Positions 1-6,800 of a DNA stretch of 8,348 nt are shown piece by piece; the stretch's first letter is position 1, and each line of letters opens with the position of its first letter. Location: the NCBI GenBank assembly GCA_938073925.1, contig CALJGH010000168.1, forward strand, positions 1 through 8,348, read 5' to 3'. The notes beneath the pieces were generated by a model. That model ran no database searches and was not told the origin of the DNA. It worked only from the letters and a program-made list of their open reading frames with translations. Source of the DNA: an uncultured Nitrospinaceae bacterium. GTDB lineage: Bacteria; Nitrospinota; Nitrospinia; Nitrospinales; VA-1. The position numbers were made by a program, and so were the translations under genes.

Positions 1-359
1 TTTCCGACAACATTGTTCACTGTTCGGTGTTCTTTGCAATAGGAATGGGCCTGTATTTTTCAACGGGAGAGTCTATTTTTAAATATCTGGGTATGCTGGC
101 TGTGTTGGGAAGCCTGACCGCCTTTATTTTATTAAGCAAATCCATATTGGGGAAGAAGGCCGAAGCAATAAAGAAGCTTTCCTCGGAGTCTTGCAATGAG
201 ATTTTTTCTGATCAGTTAGCGAACCGCGATTTCATTTATCTCCTTTTTGCCTTTGCATTATTTGGCAGATTAGATGTTTTTATCCTTCTTACTGCCGCAG
301 GTTCTAATTTTTTCGTAATTTATCTTGTTTATCAGGAGTTCAAAGCCGGCGCAGCGTGA
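1..359 (+). CDS. CDP-alcohol phosphatidyltransferase-like membrane protein, C-terminal part (5' truncated)
   Basis: The frame is open from the window edge (first full codon at base 3) and ends in TGA at 357-359, so about 118 C-terminal residues are visible. A GTG at 27 is a possible codon but is unlikely to be the start, because similarity continues upstream of it. The first residues read SDNIVH followed by a hydrophobic stretch. This resembles the end of the CDP-alcohol phosphatidyltransferase signature, whose last aspartate lies at the mouth of a membrane helix. Further on, a hydrophobic hairpin (about 27-44) and a C-terminal block beginning ANRDFIYLL and continuing GRLDVF are typical of bacterial enzymes of this family, including those fused to sugar nucleotidyltransferases. 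Such enzymes move a phospho-alcohol from a CDP carrier to an acceptor alcohol in the inner membrane. The DG-AR part of the active site is outside the window, so the substrate cannot be judged. The gene converges on the helicase gene. Confidence 0.6.
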   Translation, partial: SDNIVHCSVFFAIGMGLYFSTGESIFKYLGMLAVLGSLTAFILLSKSILGKKAEAIKKLSSESCNEIFSDQLANRDFIYLLFAFALFGRLDVFILLTAAGSNFFVIYLVYQEFKAGAA

Positions 360-366
360 TAGGTTG

Positions 367-2409
367 TCAGGTGAAAAACTTTTTCACCTTATCCATTTCC
401 GTAACCACGGGGCAGGGCGGTAGCGAATCGATGAATTGTTTGCCATAACCTCTGCGGCTGATTCTCGAGTCGAGAAGGGATACAACACCTCTGTCGGTTT
501 TTTTTCGGATCAACCTTCCAAACCCCTGCTTTAACTGGATTATGGCGCGGGGAATTTGATAATGCGAAAAGGGGTCGATATGTTGACGCCGAAGTTCTTC
601 GATTCTGGCTTCTGTCAAGGGTTCTTTAGGGACATCGAAAGGTAGTTTGGTAATGATAACGCTTTGCAATGCCTCCCCCGGAACATCTACCCCCTGCCAG
701 AAAGAGTTGGTGCCAAAAATTACCGATGGTTTTTCTTTAAACTTTTTTATCATCAGGTTTGTCGGTACCTCACCTTGCCGAATCAACGGGAAAGGCAGGC
801 CCCACTCATCTAGTTTTTCATAGACCTGATTAAGCAAAGCATAGCTGGTGAACAGGATAAAAGTTTTTCCACCGGATGCTAGAACCAACTCTCGGCATCG
901 TTTTGAAATCTCCTCAACATAAGGTACATTTTTGTCCCCCGGCTCAGGAAGGTCACTTGGAACATATAGCAGGGCCTGATTGGGGTAATCAAATGGTGCA
1001 TCAAGAAGCAATTCTTCATTGGGCTGAAATCCCAGTCGCTCTTTAATAAATTCGAATTTTTTGCTGGTGGTCAATGTGGCGGAGGTCATAATAATGCGAT
1101 CCAGTTTGTTGAACACCTGCACCTGTAATTCATCCCCCACATGAATGGGAACGCCACGCAGGCTGACTCGTGGGAACCTTTTCCGCTTTGCAATCTCAAT
1201 CCAATAAACATATCCGTTAAAGTTTTGATTGAGTATTGCGGACAACGTATTGTTGAATTCAAAACATCTTTCGGCAGCTGCTGCTGCATCGATCCGGTCT
1301 TCTTCAGAATGCAATCCTGTTTCCAGTGATTTCAGACTTACTCGCAGGGCTTCCATAGGAACATAAATTCCATTGTCCAGAACTGGCGGCTTGTAAAAAC
1401 GCAGAACCCGATCTTCTCGGCCATACTCTTCCAGCAAATGAGTGAAAAAGGATTCGATGGCCTGGCGTAAGGTCATTGCCAGCTTTCTCACATGCGGAAC
1501 CAAAGGATGATCCAGTCGTATTAACAACCCTTTTTTGGTGCGCGGATTATGCAGTCGATCCAAAAAATAAAAAAGGTTCGAGTTTGAAACTTCCAAACCG
1601 AGAAACTGGGTAGCAGCTTCTTCCAGATTTTGTGCTTCGTCAAATACCACTGCGTCAAAAGCCGGTAGTACGGCCCCAGAATTTGCGACATTCGCAAAAA
1701 ATAAATGATGGTTCACAATCAATAAGTGTGCGCCAAACCATTTCTTTCGTGCTTTAAAATAAAAACAGGATGCATGAGTTTCGCAATTTTTTCCAAGACA
1801 AAGATCTTTCTGTCTTCCTACCTCTTCCCACACTTGCGGCATGACTTCAAACGGAAGGTCATTGCGATAACCGGTTTCGGTTTTTACTGCCCAGTCGAAC
1901 ACCCCGTTCCATTGCGCCTCCTCATCGGCTTTATTGAAAAGTCCTGCCTGGGCAGAGCGTTTCAGCCTGCGCAAGGAAAGATAATTCTCATTGCCCATGC
2001 AAAGAGCATAGCGAAAAGGAATACCGAGCTTTTCCCGGAGAAAGGGGATGTCGTGATTAAGTATCTGTTGCTGCAGAGTTTTTGTGTAAGTAGAGATAAC
2101 AACTTTTTTGTTGTTCTTCACTGCCCAAAGAATAGCCGGAACAAGGTAGGCGAGACTTTTTCCCGTTCCCGTTCCCGCCTCGACAATGAGATGCTTTGCA
2201 TCGCTGAAAGCCGTTTCCACGGCCTGTGCCATTTCGATTTGTTGGGGCCGATGTTCAAAGCCCTCCAACTGTTCAGAAAGTAATCCGTCGGATCCTAAAA
2301 TTTTTTCTACGTTTTCGTCGGTCATTACCGCGCATGGTAAAGCGGTAAACTGAAAAGAGCAAAACTTATTTTGATTTGTGATTTTTTCGGGAGGTTGAAT
2401 TAGAAGCAT
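367..2409 (-). CDS. dinG: DinG/XPD-family Fe-S ATP-dependent DNA helicase
   Basis: This is a 680-residue superfamily 2 helicase of the DinG/XPD (5'-3') group, expected to unwind forked DNA, R-loops and D-loops during repair. Visible motifs in order are HRPQQ (53-57), Walker A EAGTGTGKS (77-85), Fe-S cysteines C137, C204, C209 and C215, a DEAQ box (257-260) in place of DEAH, TSATL (442-446), motif V FWQGVDVPGEAL (570-581) and motif VI QGFGRLIR (628-635). The C-x4-C-x5-C spacing of the last three cysteines matches E. coli DinG, so the cluster is probably functional. No N-terminal exonuclease domain is present. The start is uncertain. ATG at 2409 has an AAGGA 4 nt upstream. ATG at 2325 (residue 29, MTDENV) fits the usual N-terminus of the family better but lacks a clear ribosome site. 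The gene is divergent from the SYLF gene. The symbol follows the family and does not prove orthology; YoaA-type helicases are close relatives. Confidence 0.92.
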   Translation of the reverse strand: MLLIQPPEKITNQNKFCSFQFTALPCAVMTDENVEKILGSDGLLSEQLEGFEHRPQQIEMAQAVETAFSDAKHLIVEAGTGTGKSLAYLVPAILWAVKNNKKVVISTYTKTLQQQILNHDIPFLREKLGIPFRYALCMGNENYLSLRRLKRSAQAGLFNKADEEAQWNGVFDWAVKTETGYRNDLPFEVMPQVWEEVGRQKDLCLGKNCETHASCFYFKARKKWFGAHLLIVNHHLFFANVANSGAVLPAFDAVVFDEAQNLEEAATQFLGLEVSNSNLFYFLDRLHNPRTKKGLLIRLDHPLVPHVRKLAMTLRQAIESFFTHLLEEYGREDRVLRFYKPPVLDNGIYVPMEALRVSLKSLETGLHSEEDRIDAAAAAERCFEFNNTLSAILNQNFNGYVYWIEIAKRKRFPRVSLRGVPIHVGDELQVQVFNKLDRIIMTSATLTTSKKFEFIKERLGFQPNEELLLDAPFDYPNQALLYVPSDLPEPGDKNVPYVEEISKRCRELVLASGGKTFILFTSYALLNQVYEKLDEWGLPFPLIRQGEVPTNLMIKKFKEKPSVIFGTNSFWQGVDVPGEALQSVIITKLPFDVPKEPLTEARIEELRRQHIDPFSHYQIPRAIIQLKQGFGRLIRKKTDRGVVSLLDSRISRRGYGKQFIDSLPPCPVVTEMDKVKKFFT
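369..389. repeat. Perfect inverted repeat at convergent gene ends
   Basis: Arms AGGTGAAAAA and TTTTTCACCT flank a single central C, giving 10-bp arms with perfect symmetry. The repeat overlaps the last codons of the helicase gene and begins 10 bp after the stop of the upstream + strand gene. In RNA of either strand it could fold as a GGUGAA/UUCACC stem closed by an A/U loop. It is placed where a bidirectional terminator would be expected, but neither side is followed by a clear U-run, so terminator function is only an inference. The coding constraint (residues VKKFFT then stop) may explain part of the symmetry. Confidence 0.4.
2325..2348 (-). repeat. Small inverted repeat abutting the alternative helicase start
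   Basis: TTACCGC at 2325-2331 and GCGGTAA at 2342-2348 form a 7-bp inverted repeat with a 10-nt loop. On the - strand the stem ends on the first base of the alternative ATG (2323-2325) of the helicase gene. If translation starts there, the hairpin could limit ribosome access. If translation starts at 2409, it is simply coding sequence. A 7-bp stem could also arise by chance. Confidence 0.3.
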
Positions 2410-2423
2410 GAATTCCTTATAGT
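2395..2423 (+). promoter_or_regulatory. Sigma70-type promoter of the SYLF gene
   Basis: A -35-like TTGAAT (2395-2400) and a -10-like TATAGT (2418-2423) are separated by exactly 17 bp. The match to TTGACA/TATAAT is 4/6 and 5/6. Transcription would start near 2430, leaving a leader of about 22 nt that holds the GGAGG site of the SYLF gene. The -35 box lies within the 5' end of the helicase reading frame if that gene starts at 2409. This is a pattern match without experimental support. Confidence 0.5.
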
Positions 2424-2442
2424 GTTTTTAGGTAACTAATTT

Positions 2443-2447
2443 GGAGG
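2443..2447 (+). promoter_or_regulatory. Ribosome binding site of the SYLF gene
   Basis: GGAGG lies 4 nt before the ATG at 2452 and supports that start. It is the strongest Shine-Dalgarno sequence seen in the window. Confidence 0.7.
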
Positions 2448-2451
2448 TCTA

Positions 2452-3147
2452 ATGAAACTAATTTCTTTTGGTATTGTTTTTACTCTGTTTCTTGTGAGCG
2501 GAGCTTGGGCAGATGTTAGCAAGCAAAGGAAAATACTCCGCACGTCACAGTTAGTTTTGGAAGAAATTCAAAAGTCTCCAGACCAGCAGATTCCCATGAA
2601 TCTGGTATCCAAAGCTAAGGCAATAATCGTGTTCCCCACCATGTTGAAAGCAGGTTTTTTTGTGGGTGCCCGTTATGGAAAAGGAATTGCATCCGTCCGC
2701 GCTGAAGAAACCGGAGAGTGGGGTCCACCCGCTTTTCTGTTTACCACTGGGGGAAGTTTCGGTTTCCAGTTCGGGGCGCAAGCGATTGACTTGATTCTTC
2801 TCGTTATGTCACAAAGAGGGCTTGAAGGTTTATTGAACGAACAATTCACGCTTGGGGGCGATATTGCTATTTCCGCTGGCCCTTTAGGGCGCCATGCCGA
2901 AGCCTCTGCTGATGTTTTCATGCAAGGAGAAATTTATTCCTATTCCAGAAGCAAAGGGCTGTTTGGGGGTGTTTCTTTGAAAGGTACCATCATTACCAGC
3001 GATAGTGATGCTAACCTCACCTATTATGGACACCCCTATACCTTAAAAGAAATTCTGTTGACGAAGCAAGTCCGAAAAGTTCCCGAATCGGGAAAACAAT
3101 TCATAAAAATCTTCAATCACCTCGCTCCCCGGCGCCATACCAGGTAA
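2452..3147 (+). CDS. Exported SYLF-domain (Ysc84/DUF500) lipid-binding protein
   Basis: The 231-residue product starts with a Sec-type signal peptide: K2, a hydrophobic core to about residue 16, and a likely cut after AWA at 20. It should therefore act in the periplasm or at the envelope. The rest is one SYLF domain (about 25-205). Family-typical segments include KAKAIIVFPTMLKAGFFVGARYGKG (begins near 54), a GGSFGFQFGAQ glycine-rich strand (100-110), and GGDIAISAGPLGR (135-147). These are followed by EIYSYSRSKGLFGGVSLKG (160-178) and a YYGHPYT segment (191-197). SYLF domains bind phosphoinositides in eukaryotic Ysc84/SH3YL1. The role of the bacterial exported forms is poorly defined and may involve envelope lipid. 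No partner domain is present. The gene appears monocistronic: its own promoter and GGAGG site lie upstream, and a possible terminator follows before the convergent permease gene. Confidence 0.88.
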   Translation: MKLISFGIVFTLFLVSGAWADVSKQRKILRTSQLVLEEIQKSPDQQIPMNLVSKAKAIIVFPTMLKAGFFVGARYGKGIASVRAEETGEWGPPAFLFTTGGSFGFQFGAQAIDLILLVMSQRGLEGLLNEQFTLGGDIAISAGPLGRHAEASADVFMQGEIYSYSRSKGLFGGVSLKGTIITSDSDANLTYYGHPYTLKEILLTKQVRKVPESGKQFIKIFNHLAPRRHTR

Positions 3148-3171
3148 AAATAGGTCTATTCCTTTTGTACT

Positions 3172-3207
3172 AAAAAAATTGTCTTCAGGCTTCTAGACAT
3201 GTTTTTT
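3172..3207. terminator. Possible bidirectional terminator between SYLF and phnE genes
   Basis: A 5-bp inverted repeat, TGTCT (3180-3184) and AGACA (3195-3199) with a 10-nt loop, is flanked on the left by seven A (3172-3178) and on the right by six T (3202-3207). Read in either direction, this gives a hairpin followed closely by a U-run, as expected where two genes converge. The stem is short with only two G-C pairs, so an efficient terminator is not certain. Confidence 0.42.
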
Positions 3208-3242
3208 ATTTTGAGATTTTATTGCTGGTGGGTTACGCCCAG

Positions 3243-4373
3243 TTATGCCGAGATGTGTGCGCGGATTTTTGCGCTCAGGGTATCGAGGGTGATGACAACT
3301 ATTGCAATAGCTAGCAATGCTGTGCCCGCTTCATTGTATTGCAGAAGATTGATCCATTGTTGCAGCAGGAAACCGATTCCTCCCCCGCCCACGAAACCGA
3401 TGATTGTTGACATCCGCACATTAATGTCCCAGCGATAAAAACTAAGTGCTAGAAAAGGCAAAATCACTTGCGGCAAAACTCCGAACACCACCACTTGAAT
3501 CGGGTTCGCGCCGACTGCGGTAATCGCTTCAACAGGACCTGTATCGATGCTCTCAATTTGTTCGGAGAAAAGTTTTACTAAAGCGGCGATGGAATGCACC
3601 CCCAATGCAAGAACTCCTGCGAAAGGACCAATGCCGACCCAAACCACAAACAGGATGGCCATTACTAATGGTTCGATAGACCGCAATAAATTAAGTGTTG
3701 TTCTTACGCTGTAATAAATAAGGGTTCCTAGGAAGTTTCCCGTCATTAGGTTTCTTGAAGCCAATAGGCTTAATGGAATGGCAATTAAAATGGCGAAGGT
3801 GGTTGCCATCAAAGCCAGGAACAAGGTTTCGACCATCTTGTCAATTGTTAGGAGTAAGGTTTCGCTGGCCTGCAACGGGCCTTCGGGCCAAGTTACAACT
3901 GCCTTAACTGTTTGTCGGTTTCCGCGAGCACTTGGAGGCACCGTAACGTCTTTTTGGAAATTGCCAGTTGCATCGGTTGTAAAATTTCCCAGTGGAAATT
4001 CCTGCTCAATTTCATTGACCCAGAACAGGGTGCCTTTGGAGTTTTGTTTTAAGCGTAGCCCTGCTATCGTCAAGCGATCTCCAATTTGCCCCGAACTTTT
4101 AGATAAAACCAGTTCAGACTTTTTGTCGGAATTGCCTGCGGTTTTGTTGCCAGGTGAACCTGTCGTTAGGAAAAATTCTGCCTCCGTTGTCTGGCTTTGT
4201 TTTTTACGGGTAAACAAGTCGGGATGAGCAAGTTCTTTGGCAAGCGGCTTTACTAAATGGAAATCGCGAAACAATTCACCTAGATTAATTTCAGTCACTT
4301 TCCAGCCATAGCTGTAGACAGCTAGAACCGCCAAAGCGATGAATATAAATTTTGTCCTAGCGTAGGTAGGCAC
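3243..4373 (-). CDS. phnE: PhnE-type phosphonate/phosphate ABC transporter permease with a periplasmic Ig-like insertion
   Basis: This 376-residue inner membrane permease belongs to the PhnE family, whose members import phosphonates or related oxyanions with a PhnC ATPase and a PhnD binding protein. The first helix is at about 8-24, and the five core helices lie between about 180 and 366. The cytoplasmic EAA-type coupling loop reads EAITAVGANPIQVVVFGVLP (282-301). The family signature continues with SFYRWDINVRMSTIIGFVGGGGIG (from 311). PhnE proteins are usually about 260-300 residues. Here about 115 extra residues (roughly 58-172) lie between helix 1 and the core, on the side predicted to be periplasmic. 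Part of them (about 94-162) has an Ig/TIG-like pattern: GQIGDRLTIAGL, later TTDATGNFQKDVTVPPSARG. The start is GTG with GAGAGGA 10 nt upstream and an in-frame TGA just before. No PhnC or PhnD gene is in view. The substrate is inferred from family only. Confidence 0.87.
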   Translation of the reverse strand: MPTYARTKFIFIALAVLAVYSYGWKVTEINLGELFRDFHLVKPLAKELAHPDLFTRKKQSQTTEAEFFLTTGSPGNKTAGNSDKKSELVLSKSSGQIGDRLTIAGLRLKQNSKGTLFWVNEIEQEFPLGNFTTDATGNFQKDVTVPPSARGNRQTVKAVVTWPEGPLQASETLLLTIDKMVETLFLALMATTFAILIAIPLSLLASRNLMTGNFLGTLIYYSVRTTLNLLRSIEPLVMAILFVVWVGIGPFAGVLALGVHSIAALVKLFSEQIESIDTGPVEAITAVGANPIQVVVFGVLPQVILPFLALSFYRWDINVRMSTIIGFVGGGGIGFLLQQWINLLQYNEAGTALLAIAIVVITLDTLSAKIRAHISA

Positions 4374-4383
4374 AGCTACGAAA

Positions 4384-4390
4384 TCCTCTC
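4384..4390 (-). promoter_or_regulatory. Ribosome binding site deciding the GTG start of phnE
   Basis: On the - strand GAGAGGA ends 10 nt before the GTG at 4373. No ATG is available near it, and an in-frame TGA lies just upstream, so this site supports the GTG start. Confidence 0.5.
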
Positions 4391-4396
4391 AAAGGT

Positions 4397-4435
4397 AAAA
4401 AATATTTCCAGAAGCGCAAATGTTATTATTTCGCT
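4397..4435 (-). terminator. Hairpin plus T-run in the carbamoyltransferase-phnE gap
   Basis: On the - strand AGCGAAAT and ATTTGCGCT (4435-4413) pair with one bulged base around a 6-nt loop. A run of six T follows at 4402-4397, about 10 nt past the stem. The distance is longer than in a standard intrinsic terminator, so it may only attenuate readthrough into phnE, or may be a chance structure. Confidence 0.3.
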
Positions 4436-4459
4436 AAAACAAGAATAGACTTATAGCCT

Positions 4460-4475
4460 GCCCACGCTAGTGGGC
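4460..4475 (-). repeat. Hairpin at the carbamoyltransferase stop codon
   Basis: GCCCAC-TAGC-GTGGGC on the - strand makes a 6-bp, GC-rich perfect stem with a tetraloop. Its first base is the last base of the TAG stop codon (4477-4475). No U-run follows directly. It could stabilise the 3' end of the upstream message or help terminate it together with the next hairpin. Confidence 0.4.
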
Positions 4476-6289
4476 TAGTCGAGTTCGAATTCTTTTTTCC
4501 AGTCGTCATCGTCTTGCAGGGGTTTTTGATCTTTTTTATTGAGGACGAAGTTTTCGAGAACCAGGGTATCCATTTCAGTGCGCATAAAACAACGGTAGGC
4601 TTGTTCGGGGGTGCACACAATTGGTTCTCCGCGAACATTGAAGGAAGTATTGATCAGCACTGCACATTGAGTTGCCTTTTCAAATTCGCTGATCAAGTCG
4701 TAATATCTTTTATTAGTATCCTTATGCACCGTTTGAATGCGAGCGGAATAGTCAACGTGAGTGATGGCAGGAATTTGAGACCTGGGAATATTTAATAAAT
4801 CTATTCCAAAAAGTTTCTTCTGTTCGTCTGTCATGGAAACCCTTTTGTCTTCCCTTACTCCTGCGACCATTAACATATAAGGACTTTCTGAATCCATTTC
4901 GAACCACTCAGAAACTTTTTCTGCTAGGACCGAAGGAGCGAAAGGACGAAACGATTCGCGATATTTTATTTTAAGATTCATGGTGGATTGCATTTTTGGA
5001 TTGCGTGGATCGCCGAGGATGCTTCTACCTCCTAGCGATCGAGGCCCAAACTCCATAGCTCCTTGAAACCAGCCGATAACTTTGCCAGCTTTTAAATCAT
5101 CGGCTACCATTTTGGATAAATCGGTTTCATTTAAATGTCGGTAAGGTATTTCCTGACTATCGAGATAGCTTTTAATTTCACTTTCTTTAAATTGGGGCCC
5201 TAAATAGGAACCTTTCATGGAATCTTTGCCGTTTGTCTTTCTTTCATTACCCAATACTTGGTGCCAGATACAAAGGGCGACTCCTAATGCTCCCCCGGCA
5301 TCACCGGCGGCGGGTTGAATCCATATGTTGTCAAAAATTTTCTCTTTTAGGATTTTACCGTTACCTACACAATTCAGGGCAACGCCGCCTGCCAGACAAA
5401 GGTTTTTCATGCCTGTTTTTTTGCGGATGTGACGAGCCATTTTCAGCATTATCTCTTCGGTGACTTCTTGAAGGGAGGCGGCAATATCCATTTCCTTCTG
5501 CCCAAGCTGTGACTCCGACTTTCGGGTCGGATGATCGAAAACGGCCGCGAATTTATCATTGGTCATGGTCATTCCGCCCAGATAATCGAAATAATCCATA
5601 TTCATACGAAAGGAACCATCGCCTTTAAGGTCGATCAAATGTTTGCGAATTAAATCGCAATATTTGGGTTCACCGTAGGGCGCTAATCCCATGACTTTAT
5701 ATTCGCCACTGTTGACTTTGAATCCTAGGTAGTAGGTGAAGGCAGAGTAAAGTAATCCTAGAGAATGCGGGAAGTGCAACTCCTGAAGTAATTCGATTTT
5801 GTTATCTTTTCCTAAAGCCAGACTACTGGTAGCCCATTCGCCAACACCGTCCATAGTGAGAATGGCAGCTTCCTGAAAAGGGGATGGGAAGAATGCGCTG
5901 GCAGCATGGGATTCATGGTGCTCTGAAAATAAAACAGGCCCTCCGTAACCCAAATTTTTTCTGATGTTGCCCCGGGTCCATAATTTATCTTTCAGCCAGA
6001 TGGGGATGGCAGACAGGTATTGTTTTATTCCTTTTGGAGCTATTCCTAAATAAGTTTCGAGGATTCGTTCGAACTTGATAAAGGGCTTATCATAAAAGCC
6101 GACATAGTCCAGATCGGCTACTTGGATGCCCCCTTTTTTCAAACAAAACTCAACGGCATTGTGAGGGAACGCTGGGTCGTGCTTTTTCCGGGTGAACCTT
6201 TCTTCCTGAGCGGCGGCGATTATTTCGCCATCGCGCACAAGGCAGGCGGCCGAGTCATGGTAGAAAGCGGAAATGCCGAGAATATTCAT
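4475..6289 (-). CDS. NodU/CmcH/TobZ-family O-carbamoyltransferase
   Basis: This complete 604-residue enzyme, of normal length for the family, uses carbamoyl phosphate and ATP to make a carbamoyl-adenylate and then carbamoylates a hydroxyl group. Known acceptors include Nod-factor sugars, cephems and tobramycin. The N-terminal Kae1-like domain shows GISAFYHDSAA (5-15) and EERFTRKKHD (29-38). The metal-site HHESHAASA (124-132) carries H124 and H128, followed by D147 in TMDGVGEW and D330 in GDAGGALG. This matches the His/His/Asp/Asp iron site of TobZ. The C-terminal carbamoyl-phosphate domain has GWFQGAMEFGPRSLGGRSI (406-424), FRPFAPSVL (447-455) and INTSFNVRGEPIV (546-558). All key residues look intact, so it should be active. 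The ATG at 6289 has no clear ribosome site and lies 16 bp after the DUF4149 gene, suggesting translational coupling. The acceptor is unknown. An envelope glycan or a small molecule is possible. Confidence 0.93.
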   Translation of the reverse strand: MNILGISAFYHDSAACLVRDGEIIAAAQEERFTRKKHDPAFPHNAVEFCLKKGGIQVADLDYVGFYDKPFIKFERILETYLGIAPKGIKQYLSAIPIWLKDKLWTRGNIRKNLGYGGPVLFSEHHESHAASAFFPSPFQEAAILTMDGVGEWATSSLALGKDNKIELLQELHFPHSLGLLYSAFTYYLGFKVNSGEYKVMGLAPYGEPKYCDLIRKHLIDLKGDGSFRMNMDYFDYLGGMTMTNDKFAAVFDHPTRKSESQLGQKEMDIAASLQEVTEEIMLKMARHIRKKTGMKNLCLAGGVALNCVGNGKILKEKIFDNIWIQPAAGDAGGALGVALCIWHQVLGNERKTNGKDSMKGSYLGPQFKESEIKSYLDSQEIPYRHLNETDLSKMVADDLKAGKVIGWFQGAMEFGPRSLGGRSILGDPRNPKMQSTMNLKIKYRESFRPFAPSVLAEKVSEWFEMDSESPYMLMVAGVREDKRVSMTDEQKKLFGIDLLNIPRSQIPAITHVDYSARIQTVHKDTNKRYYDLISEFEKATQCAVLINTSFNVRGEPIVCTPEQAYRCFMRTEMDTLVLENFVLNKKDQKPLQDDDDWKKEFELD

Positions 6290-6305
6290 GGCGTAATATT
6301 TTGTA

Positions 6306-6800
6306 TTAGATCTGAAAATTTAAAGCTGTTAATCCGAGCAACCATAACCCGGAAAAAAGAACGAGGGCATTTAATTTCACAGATAAAGAATGCAAATTTT
6401 TAAATTTTGTTTCAAGAGTTGATTTTTCATTATCCGGATAAGACTTTAATTGTTCTTTTATTTTTTTTGCTTTGGGGTTTATTACCAAGCCTGCCAATCC
6501 AGATCCGAGAACCATAATGCCCCAAGCACACCATTTCAAGCCCACTTCGCCAATCATCATAAAGCTTAAAAGGATCAGGGCACCGCAAACATAACCCAGT
6601 TTGTAATAGCGGGGGAAAATGATGCCGACTATTTCTCCCGCCTTTTCACGATCCAGAGTCTTGAACACCACTGGTGCCACGAAAAAAGAAAAGAATATGA
6701 TGCTTCCCAACCAGCAAACCAGACTTAATAAATAAATAAAATTAAAAGCGAGCAAGTGTTTTTCCTGTTTCAGATGAAGTGTTCCATTATTGTTTAACAC
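6306..6800 (-). CDS. DUF4149-family integral membrane protein
   Basis: The product is a small membrane protein of up to 164 residues with four predicted helices (about 17-42, 67-84, 87-106 and 141-162). It matches the DUF4149 (TMEM205-like) pattern. WLGSIIFFSFFVAPVVFKTL in the first helix is followed by IFPRYYKLG (61-69), and a C-terminal FKNLHSLSVKLNALVLFSGL contains the conserved His, Ser and Asn. The family has no established biochemical role in bacteria. The longest frame starts with GTG at 6800, overlapping pyrF by 14 bp. A TTG at 6755 (residue 16) is preceded by AGGA with 8 nt spacing and would place the first helix at the N-terminus, as is common in the family, so it is a serious alternative. 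The gene lies between pyrF and the carbamoyltransferase on the same strand, probably cotranscribed with both. Confidence 0.8.
   Translation of the reverse strand: MLNNNGTLHLKQEKHLLAFNFIYLLSLVCWLGSIIFFSFFVAPVVFKTLDREKAGEIVGIIFPRYYKLGYVCGALILLSFMMIGEVGLKWCAWGIMVLGSGLAGLVINPKAKKIKEQLKSYPDNEKSTLETKFKNLHSLSVKLNALVLFSGLWLLGLTALNFQI

Noticed and set aside
1274..1287. GCTGCTGC microrepeat
   Set aside because: It encodes a short alanine run in the helicase and has no sign of being a functional repeat.
2160..2177. Three tandem copies of TTCCCG
   Set aside because: They encode the repeated Gly-Thr of the Walker A motif in the helicase, so protein constraint explains them.
1726..2283. 185-codon open frame on the + strand
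   Set aside because: It lies wholly antisense to the helicase gene, shows no recognisable domain, and is the expected shadow of a conserved coding region.
3223..3242. Small GGG/CCC hairpin right after the phnE stop
   Set aside because: The stem is short and bulged with no following U-run. The site at 3172-3207 is a better terminator candidate.
3778..4227. 149-codon open frame on the + strand opposite phnE
   Set aside because: It is antisense to the permease insertion, its translation has no family features, and it has no ribosome site.
6430..6441. Perfect 12-bp palindrome TTATCCGGATAA
   Set aside because: It lies inside the DUF4149 coding region between helices, far from any start, and is not repeated in the window. 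A chance match is the simplest view.
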